In this document: piece by piece, positions 50,405 through 57,021 of the stretch
Layout of the letters: the number at the start of each line of letters is the position of its first letter
Position numbering within the stretch: position 1 is the stretch's first letter
NCBI RefSeq assembly: GCF_003855155.1
Contig: NZ_CP034073.1
Location: 1,426,001-1,490,000, forward strand
Direction of reading: 5' to 3'
Source: Shewanella psychromarinicola
Lineage (GTDB): Bacteria; Pseudomonadota; Gammaproteobacteria; Enterobacterales; Shewanellaceae
DNA: 64,000 nucleotides
Made by a program: the position numbers and the translations under genes
Notes under the pieces: generated by a model
What the model saw: the letters and a program-made list of their open reading frames with translations, nothing else
Databases searched by the model: none
What the model was told of the DNA's origin: nothing

Positions 50405-51946
50405 ATGCTGTCTAAAAATGTTGAACTACAAAGTACACCAACAACCACAATTGCCTCCAGTGGCTTCGAATTTGATTATCTGGATGATGTTTGGATATTG
50501 AATCGCAACGTCACCGTTAATGTGAGTTTTTTAGTGCAGTTTAATGATCGGTTGGCTGAAGATGTGATTGATACTTTAGTTCATTATGCAGAGAACCATT
50601 CAGCGCATCATGTTAGCAATCTTGCTAAGTCTCTGAAATTATATTTGATGGCGAGTGACACAGATAGTTTTTCAGAGCATGGGTTTCTTGCTTTTAAATC
50701 CTCTTTGTCAAAAAAAAATCAATATAAGCTTTCCATTGTTCGAGGTTTTTTACGACAGATGCGTTATCTCGGATTTGATGAGAATATTGATGATAACGTC
50801 TATAAGTTAACCGATCGATGGACTATTCCTGGTAACGAGAAAGGTGTTGCTGTTTTATCACTTGATCCTGAAGTTGGTCCGTTTAGTTCGGCAGAATTTG
50901 AAGCTATTGGTCTCAATGCTGCCCATAAATTTGCTGAAGGTCAACTAACGACTAAGCAATACGCGACCTTACAATTATTTAAAGCAACAGGGAGACGCCC
51001 CGAGCAGATTGCTTTACTTAAAGTTAAAGATTTTTCACTAACCAGTCAATATACCGGTACTCCAACGTATGTGGTTCAAGTTCCTAGGGTTAAACAGGGA
51101 GGATTTGGTTTTCGCTCTCGATTTAGAACTTTTGGTTTAATCAATTCTGTAGGGCAAGTAATTGAACTATATATAGAAGAAGGTATTGCAGCAGTAGAAT
51201 ATCAGCTAGATCGAAAATTAACGCCAGCAGAAATAAATGAATTACCCTTGTTTATGTCAGACAAGACAATTAAATCTTTAAACCTTTTCTCTAATGCAGA
51301 TCTTCTTCAATTTTTTAAAACAGAATTGTCACATATTACAAGCGCAGGGTTAGCCCGTTTGCTTATTAGTGCAACCAATAAACTTAGAATCGTATCAGAG
51401 AGAACTGGTCAGTTCATTCATATAAACCCATATCGATTTCGATACACATTAGGAACTCGTGCTGCAATAGAAGGCGCTGGAATCCTTACGATTGCGACAC
51501 TGCTTGATCACTCTGATACTCAAAATGTAAATGTCTATGTGGCTAATTTACCTGAGTTTGCGATTGAAATATCAAAAATCATGAATCAACCTTTAGCTCA
51601 GTACGCCGCAGCATTTGCTGGAAAGTTGGTCGAAGATGAGCGTGAGGCAAATAGAATCAATGTAGGCGCTACACGTATTCCTTTGCGGGAAAAAGACTGT
51701 GATCTTGGCTCATGTGGCACAAACGCATTTTGCCAAGATTATGCCCCTATTGCCTGCTATTTATGCCCAAAGTTTATGCCATGGGCTAATGCACCTCATC
51801 ATCTGATTTTAGAGTGGTTAATAGAAGAACGAAATAGATTAAAAGATGATACTGATGGTGATATGACCATCGTATCAATCAATGATCAAGTCATAGTTGC
51901 CGTATGCCAAGTCATCCAGCTTTGTAAGGATTATAACAATGTCTAA
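50405..51946 (+). CDS. gmtY: Tyrosine recombinase 2, GmtY-like
   Basis: A 513-residue recombinase. The catalytic domain has Arg197/198 in FKATGRRPEQIALLKV, box II NPYRFRYT where Tyr343 stands in place of the usual His before Arg346, His369 in LLDHSDTQ and the likely nucleophile Tyr378 in VNVYVAN. A cysteine cluster (C432, C437, C443, C451, C454) near the C-terminus looks like a zinc-binding patch. Size and position before a about 750-residue integrase and a small protein suit the Gamma-Mobile-Trio recombinase GmtY; the name rests on memory of that family. It lies 12 bases from recombinase 1. Confidence 0.65.
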   Translation: MLSKNVELQSTPTTTIASSGFEFDYLDDVWILNRNVTVNVSFLVQFNDRLAEDVIDTLVHYAENHSAHHVSNLAKSLKLYLMASDTDSFSEHGFLAFKSSLSKKNQYKLSIVRGFLRQMRYLGFDENIDDNVYKLTDRWTIPGNEKGVAVLSLDPEVGPFSSAEFEAIGLNAAHKFAEGQLTTKQYATLQLFKATGRRPEQIALLKVKDFSLTSQYTGTPTYVVQVPRVKQGGFGFRSRFRTFGLINSVGQVIELYIEEGIAAVEYQLDRKLTPAEINELPLFMSDKTIKSLNLFSNADLLQFFKTELSHITSAGLARLLISATNKLRIVSERTGQFIHINPYRFRYTLGTRAAIEGAGILTIATLLDHSDTQNVNVYVANLPEFAIEISKIMNQPLAQYAAAFAGKLVEDEREANRINVGATRIPLREKDCDLGSCGTNAFCQDYAPIACYLCPKFMPWANAPHHLILEWLIEERNRLKDDTDGDMTIVSINDQVIVAVCQVIQLCKDYNNV

Positions 51947-54188
51947 AGTTTTAATATTTACACCGCGCCATGAGCTTGATTATAGGAAAAATATTAACGA
52001 CTTTATTGAGCTGTCTAGTAAGTTACCACCACTGAATAATAAGTATGATTTCGATAATAATTATTGGGCCGGTGTTGGTAATTTTACAAACTTTGGAGTG
52101 TCAAACCAAGATCGCAATCCAAACAACATATTCCATGAATCCTTATTACCATTTGCTAAGGCGTATATTACTTACGGGAGTAGCACTAAAGCAGGGCTAA
52201 ATGTAAAATTTTATGCCTTGAAAGCAATAAACGCATCATTTCTTCAAGCATATGGTGCTGTCGATATAACAAAGTTAACTATTCGTGACTTAGATCAATG
52301 TGCACAAATAATTCAGCAAGCTCTTGGTGTGGGTGCAGCATATCAAGCTGGCCGAGGTCTAAAAAACCTGCTTCAGTTTCTAATTGAAAATAAGATGGTG
52401 AATCCTTTAGCGTGGAAAAGCCCAATCAAGAAGCCCGCAGACAACTCCACAGGAGATGAAGCTGATGAGATTAGACAAAAAAAAATGCCTGATGCTAACG
52501 CTCTTATGGCCCTCGCTCAAATTTCCGCAAACAAAGATCATGAGTTAAGCCATCGTGATGTGTTCACGACTTCAACTATGACTTTACTATTTTGTGCTCC
52601 AGCTCGAGGTTCAGAACCAATGTATTTGAGTTCAGAGTGCTTACATATAGAAAAGATGAAGGCTAATAGGGCCCTGGATTTAGGTCTGTCAAAAGATGAC
52701 ATTGAGTTACTGTTGAAAAAGCAACTCAATGAAGATGACATAACTCATAAGCGTGCAAAGTTTGATTTTGAAGATGAAATAGAATTAAAGGGATTACGGT
52801 GGTATTCAGGTAAAGGGTATGGGCATGAGAATAAATGGCTTCCGACGGTTATGATTGATGCAGCTACAACCGCTGTAGAGCGACTAAAAGCACAGTCGGC
52901 TGGAGCTCGTACCTATGCAAAGTTACTTGAGAACTCCACTGACTTCCCTCGTCATTCTATTTGTCCTGATGTTCCTGAAGATCAATTATTGACGAGTATG
53001 GAGGTAGCGTTAGCATTAGGTCTTGACTTGGAGCAATTGGGTATCTCAGATCCAAGCCATTACACAATTAAAAATTTTTTTACTTCGAGAAAAATTTCAC
53101 GCGCTCAGTATACATATACACTCCGAGAGTTGAACGTTTTTGTACGGAATCGTTTACCTAAGGGCTTCCCATATGTGCCATATATAACTGGTGAAGATAA
53201 TGTGAAGGTCAAATGGTCTGAGTCGCTTTATGCGGGATTTACGAATTCATTCAATATTCAGAAGCCAACTTGTTACACAGAATTAATGATGCCAACAATT
53301 AACACATTAAATGAAGACCTTGCACCAACAAAAAAAACAAGTAGAACAACAGGTAATAAACTTGAAGGTACATTTTCTATATTTCAGCGTTGGAAATATG
53401 GGGACTTATCTTTAACCTCACACCAATTACGACACCTGCTCGATACTATGGCCGCAGTAAATGGCATGGAGGGGGAAATGCGCTCTAAGTGGGCTCAGCG
53501 TTCTGATCCAAAGCATAATCGATATTATAACCATACGACTCCAGAAGAGTATGGGGCAGACTTTATCGAAGACCGAGAAACTGAACTTGCAAAGCAAGAT
53601 CAATTACCTAGCTCCCAGATACTAGTGCAAGTTGCTACACCTCGAACGATTCAAGAGTTGAACACTAAAGCGTCCCTTACTGCACATACAACTGAGTTTG
53701 GCATGTGTGTGACTTCTTATTTAAGTGGATCATGCACCAAGTATAGAGATTGTATTAATTGTAATGAACAGGTCTGTATAAAGGGCGATGATGGAAAATG
53801 TGAACGTATACGTCAACGACTCTCTCGTGAGAAAAAACTATTGAAGCAAGATAAAAAAGCAGTTGATGATGGTGTTATGGGAGCTGAACAATGGTATCAG
53901 CGAAGAAAGCTTACAACAGAACGCTGTGAACAATTACTCGCTTTGATGGAAGATCCCAGTATTGAGACTGGAGCTTTAGTTAAGCTTTCTAATATAGAGG
54001 AAGTAACACAGCTCGATAGAGCTTTAGAAGCCAATAATAAAAAGCGATTACCAGAAATTATTAATTTCAAGCGAATTCAATCAGTTTCAGTCAATGAGCT
54101 CATTGGGAATACATCTACAGAACAATCTGAAGATAATATTGATGACTTGGATTATTTAGATGATTTTGATTATATGATGGAGAATTAA
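51939..54188 (+). CDS. gmtZ: Tyrosine recombinase 3, large GmtZ-like integrase
   Basis: About 749 residues from the ATG at 51939, which has AAGGA upstream and overlaps the gmtY-like stop by eight bases; an in-frame ATG at 51897 lies deep in the preceding gene. Divergent catalytic motifs: Arg223 in PARGSEPMYL, HQLRH (His495, Arg498), Trp518, and Tyr529/530 in HNRYYNH. A Cys-rich segment at about 578-610 (SGSCTKYRDCINCNEQVC) looks zinc-binding. The acidic end is low complexity. It fits GmtZ by size, order and recombinase remnants; whether it is catalytically active is open. Confidence 0.65.
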   Translation: MSKVLIFTPRHELDYRKNINDFIELSSKLPPLNNKYDFDNNYWAGVGNFTNFGVSNQDRNPNNIFHESLLPFAKAYITYGSSTKAGLNVKFYALKAINASFLQAYGAVDITKLTIRDLDQCAQIIQQALGVGAAYQAGRGLKNLLQFLIENKMVNPLAWKSPIKKPADNSTGDEADEIRQKKMPDANALMALAQISANKDHELSHRDVFTTSTMTLLFCAPARGSEPMYLSSECLHIEKMKANRALDLGLSKDDIELLLKKQLNEDDITHKRAKFDFEDEIELKGLRWYSGKGYGHENKWLPTVMIDAATTAVERLKAQSAGARTYAKLLENSTDFPRHSICPDVPEDQLLTSMEVALALGLDLEQLGISDPSHYTIKNFFTSRKISRAQYTYTLRELNVFVRNRLPKGFPYVPYITGEDNVKVKWSESLYAGFTNSFNIQKPTCYTELMMPTINTLNEDLAPTKKTSRTTGNKLEGTFSIFQRWKYGDLSLTSHQLRHLLDTMAAVNGMEGEMRSKWAQRSDPKHNRYYNHTTPEEYGADFIEDRETELAKQDQLPSSQILVQVATPRTIQELNTKASLTAHTTEFGMCVTSYLSGSCTKYRDCINCNEQVCIKGDDGKCERIRQRLSREKKLLKQDKKAVDDGVMGAEQWYQRRKLTTERCEQLLALMEDPSIETGALVKLSNIEEVTQLDRALEANNKKRLPEIINFKRIQSVSVNELIGNTSTEQSEDNIDDLDYLDDFDYMMEN

Positions 54189-54193
54189 AGTAA

Positions 54194-54622
54194 ATGGCTA
54201 AACATCTCACTGATAAAGATATATCCAATGTTGTCGAAACGCTAGATGATTGGCCAGTAGACTCTAAATTGTCATGGGATAGGCTTGTCGAAGCAGTAAA
54301 ACATGAACACAAAATTGAGACCACTCGGCAAACATTGCAAAAACAAATCAGGATTAAAACAGCATTCCATGAGGTAAAGGGCATTGTATCGGGCAAAGTA
54401 TTATCAAGTCGGCCTAAGTTACCTCCAAGCCTTAAAATTGCTAGTGAGCGTCTAGAGACTCAAAAACGGACAATCGAACGACTCGAGCGTGAAAATCGGC
54501 AACTGTTGGAACAGTTTCACGTCTGGCTGTATAACGCACATCGTTTTGGAGTGAAGGTCGAACAATTATCAGAAGCTCTACCAAGCAGGCCTTTATCAAG
54601 CAAAGTTAAACAGAAAGGTTAG
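54194..54622 (+). CDS. gmtX: Small coiled-coil protein, GmtX-like
   Basis: A 142-residue protein five bases after the large integrase gene. Residues about 75-110 form a strong coiled coil (SERLETQKRTIERLEREN); the N-terminal part is a helical domain (SWDRLVEAVKHEHKIETTRQ). It resembles in layout the small third proteins of multi-recombinase modules such as TnpC of Tn554, and fits GmtX by position. It probably assists the recombinases or sets the direction of the reaction; this is inference. Confidence 0.6.
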   Translation: MAKHLTDKDISNVVETLDDWPVDSKLSWDRLVEAVKHEHKIETTRQTLQKQIRIKTAFHEVKGIVSGKVLSSRPKLPPSLKIASERLETQKRTIERLERENRQLLEQFHVWLYNAHRFGVKVEQLSEALPSRPLSSKVKQKG

Positions 54623-54741
54623 TATTTAAAGTATCTGTAAATATGGCAGTTATAGAATAGCTTTTGATGTTGAAAAACTAAGAGCAATTAAAAAATGTTG
54701 AATATATCGTCAATTGTTTGTTAATAATCTTAATATTATCA

Positions 54742-54833
54742 ATTATTAGATCCATGCAAAAACAGAAAACATGCATTCAAAACCGAAAGATCAATGGCTT
54801 ACATCATATTTTCAGCTTTACATGGATCTAATA
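54742..54833. repeat. Single diverged copy of the 94-bp palindromic element
   Basis: About 92 bases that begin ATTATTAGATCCATGC and end with its near complement ACATGGATCTAATAT. The unit shares the inner ATCAATG-CTTAC core with the five tandem units at 56129-56640 but has many point differences. It lies 119 bases after the last recombinase-operon gene. About 70 bases after it comes the truncated antitoxin copy, the same order as after the tandem array. Confidence 0.85.
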
Positions 54834-54900
54834 TCGAATGTTTTAAAAATTCATCAAATTTATTGGTGATTTGAATAATAGTATTTACAGGCTCAAGTCT

Positions 54901-55006
54901 TCAAGCAAATCCACCTCGCTCAGCCGAGAGAATATACTCGATGAATAACGTTTGATTACCATTCTCACAGATAAATTTTGCTATTTGGTCACCTAATGCG
55001 GGCAGG
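54901..55006 (-). pseudogene. Truncated copy of the DUF2384-type antitoxin gene (3' end only)
   Basis: On the - strand the last about 34 codons are readable (ALGDQIAKFICENGNQTLFI then EYILSAERGGFA, stop). They are closely related to the C-terminus of the intact gene at 56700-56951. The 5' part is missing: at about 55005 the homology breaks and a different repeat (starting CAGGGCAA) begins. The substitutions are mostly conservative, so the copy diverged before or after a long time as a functional gene. Confidence 0.8.
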
Positions 55007-55149
55007 GCAACTTCATGAGTGTGCATTTTTTGCTCACAATGAATGTTTTCAGTATAGAATCACTTCCAATCATTCTTGAGGTGATAACATTCCGAACAAA
55101 CGTAGTTTGATAAATACACTCAATTTGTTCGTAAAACGTTCGCGATTTC
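55003..55149 (+). repeat. Direct repeat copy 1 flanking the lipoprotein gene
   Basis: About 147 bases from CAGGGCAACTTCATGAGTGT to CGATTTCGCCCTGCTA. It matches 55569-55701 almost base for base apart from an about 28-base insertion in the middle. The ends CAGGGCAA and TTCGCCCTG are roughly inverted, and both copies lie in the same direction around the gene at 55181. Confidence 0.8.
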
Positions 55150-55180
55150 GCCCTGCTACAATATGTTTAAGGACTATTAA

Positions 55181-55525
55181 ATGGGATTTAAATTTACTTA
55201 TGTGAAAATAATTATTCTTACTATATGTTTAATAGTTCTAGCATCTTGCGGTGTCTCCAAAAAAGAACAAGAAATGCGAAATTCCTGCATCGACTCGGCA
55301 AAGCTTCTTGATATCTATGATCAAGAAGGGAAGCATTATTCTGAAAAATCTTTCGGTAGAATTGCAATAAAACAGATTTGTTATGTGAAAGTTGAGCTTT
55401 ATCTTGATGGTTATCGAATTGATAAAAATATCAACATTAACGATATACGGCTATATCAGTCTGATACTAATTCAAACTTAAAGTCTCGATATATTCGTAG
55501 CATCAAGGCTCGTTCTGAGTTTTAA
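55181..55525 (+). CDS. Small hypothetical lipoprotein between direct repeats
   Basis: A 114-residue protein with signal peptide and lipobox LIVLASCGV (Cys at about residue 23). AAGGA lies about ten bases before the ATG. The rest is hydrophilic with two more cysteines (NSCIDSA, KQICYVK) and no known domain. Repeat copies on both sides make it look like a captured module with one gene. Such small lipoproteins in islands are sometimes surface-exclusion or immunity proteins, but nothing in the sequence shows this here. Confidence 0.65.
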   Translation: MGFKFTYVKIIILTICLIVLASCGVSKKEQEMRNSCIDSAKLLDIYDQEGKHYSEKSFGRIAIKQICYVKVELYLDGYRIDKNININDIRLYQSDTNSNLKSRYIRSIKARSEF

Positions 55526-55568
55526 ATGGATAAAAACTCAAGTTCATTAACAAACTCACTAGGTAGAC

Positions 55569-55701
55569 CAGGGCAACCGCATGAGTGTGCATTTTTTGCT
55601 CACAATGAATGTTTAAGTATAGAATCACTTCCAATCATTCAATGTAGCTTGATAAATACACTCAATTTGTTCGTAAAACGTTCGCGATCTCGCCCTGCTA
55701 A
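55569..55701 (+). repeat. Direct repeat copy 2 flanking the lipoprotein gene
   Basis: About 133 bases from CAGGGCAACCGCATGAGTGT to CGATCTCGCCCTGCTA. Counterpart of 55003-55149 without the central insertion. An open frame reading through it (from 55526) seems accidental. Confidence 0.8.
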
Positions 55702-55866
55702 TGTGGGTATCCTTCGAAGATGTCGCAAATTAATTAGGCAAAAGGTTCTCAAACTTCTCACTTATCAGAATCCAGATCAAGAGCTGACCATTTGGAGTGA
55801 TTGAATTATTTCCATGTTCCATACCCAAGCGCATAATATTGATTACTTCGTAATCAAAAGTACTTT

Positions 55867-56075
55867 GTGAATAAGCCAACTCGTCGATTTGCAGCGACTA
55901 ATAGAGCAAATTTTGACCGTACACTTGTTTATACTGCGATTCTCGAGCTATTGAACATGCTGTTGTTATGTGGGATATGGAAGCAATTAACCAGGCTATC
56001 TATGAATTACCACATGCTACGAATAGAAATGTTGGACTCGGAAGCTTTATTGATGAAATTATGAGGCAAAAATGA
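55867..56075 (+). pseudogene. Degraded gene fragment, frameshifted
   Basis: One frame reads NKPTRRFAATNRANFDRTLV from 55867. Another frame, open from 55917 to the stop at 56073-56075, gives a protein-like end (RAIEHAVVMWDMEAINQAIY, then ELPHATNRNVGLGSFIDEIM). Together they look like one small gene broken by a frameshift. I do not recognise the family. The 165 bases before it, after the direct repeat, hold nothing clear. Confidence 0.35.
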
Positions 56076-56118
56076 CCTATCCACTTTAAGTTACCTACAG
56101 CAATGGGGGTTAACTGTC

Positions 56119-56640
56119 TAAAACATAGATTATTAGATCCATACAAAAAGTAAAAACATGCACTGAAAAACTAAAAATCAATGACTTACGTTATGTTTTC
56201 AGTTTGGCATGGATCTAATAATTTAAAACATAGATTATTAGATCCATACAAAAAGTAAAAACATGCACTGAAAAACTAAAAATCAATGACTTACGTTATG
56301 TTTTCAGGTTGGCATGGATCTAATAATTTAAAACATAGATTATTAGATCCATACAAAAAGTAAAAACATGCACTGAAAATCTAAAAATCAATGACTTACG
56401 TTATGTTTTCAGTTTGGTATGGATCTAATAATTTAAAACATAGATTATTAGATCCATACAAAAAGTAAAAACATGCACTGAAAAACTAAAAATCAATGAC
56501 TTACGTTATGTTTTCAGTTTGGCATGGATCTAATAATTTAAAGCATAGATTATTAGATCCATGCCAAAAGTAAAAACATGCACTGAAAATCTAAAAATCA
56601 ATGATTTACGTTATGTTTTCAGTTTTGCATGGATCTAATA
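56119..56640. repeat. Tandem array of five near-identical 94-bp palindromes, 105-bp period
   Basis: Units start at 56129, 56234, 56339, 56444 and 56549. Each runs from ATTATTAGATCCAT to ATGGATCTAATAAT (14-base perfect inverted ends). The arms extend inward imperfectly (ACAAAAAGTAAAAACAT against the complement of ATGTTTTCAGTTTGGC) around an about 30-base loop. A constant 11-base spacer TTAAAACATAG separates units. Units 1-4 differ from each other by only one to three bases; unit 5 differs more and has better paired ends. No open frame runs through them. Confidence 0.92.
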
Positions 56641-56699
56641 CCTAACGATTATAATTCATGAAGTTTATGTTAATAATAAAAAATGATACTTTTAGATAC

Positions 56700-56951
56700 T
56701 CAAGCATAACCACCTAGCTCCGCCGAATGAATGTACTCCATGAATAACGTCTGATTACCATTCTCACAGACAAGTTTTGCTGTTTGGCCACCAAATGCAG
56801 GTATCTTTTGATGGTTAAACCAAAACATGGCTTTCTCTGCATTTCCCGCCCAGCTTAGTAAAATAGGGATTAGATACATTTGTTCTTCGACCGAAAAAAA
56901 ACACTTGAGGGCATTTTTTAACTCTTGATAGTTGGTATGCGCTGTACTCAT
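56700..56951 (-). CDS. Orphan MbcA/ParS/Xre-type (DUF2384) antitoxin-like protein
   Basis: An 83-residue protein. The C-terminal half (AMFWFNHQKIPAFGGQTAKL, then VCENGNQTLFMEYIHSAELGGYA) has the pattern of the toxin-binding domain of RES/Xre-type antitoxins: tryptophan/phenylalanine helix, P-x-LGG-like turn, C-terminal helix ending GG(Y/F)A. The N-terminal DNA-binding part of full Xre antitoxins is absent. No RES-domain toxin gene is next to it; the island side is repeats, the other side an insertion sequence. It may neutralise a toxin in trans or be a remnant. Confidence 0.65.
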   Translation of the reverse strand: MSTAHTNYQELKNALKCFFSVEEQMYLIPILLSWAGNAEKAMFWFNHQKIPAFGGQTAKLVCENGNQTLFMEYIHSAELGGYA

Positions 56952-57021
56952 TGAGCTGCCTGTTAGGCGTCAACTAGCTTGTCCTATCGCATTGACTCAC
57001 TTAAATCCATACTACTAATAT

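Noticed and set aside
55526..55804. Open frame of 92 codons overlapping direct repeat 2
   Set aside because: It runs through repeat sequence that is non-coding in copy 1, has no ribosome site and no family resemblance.
56119..56640. CRISPR array
   Set aside because: Repeat units are about 94 bases and the 11-base spacers are constant; no cas genes are present. It is a tandem palindrome array instead.
56940..57000. Integron attC-like site (GTTAGGC before the antitoxin gene)
   Set aside because: One GTTRRRY-like box occurs, but no paired RYYYAAC box with a foldable middle was found, and no IntI-type integrase is present.
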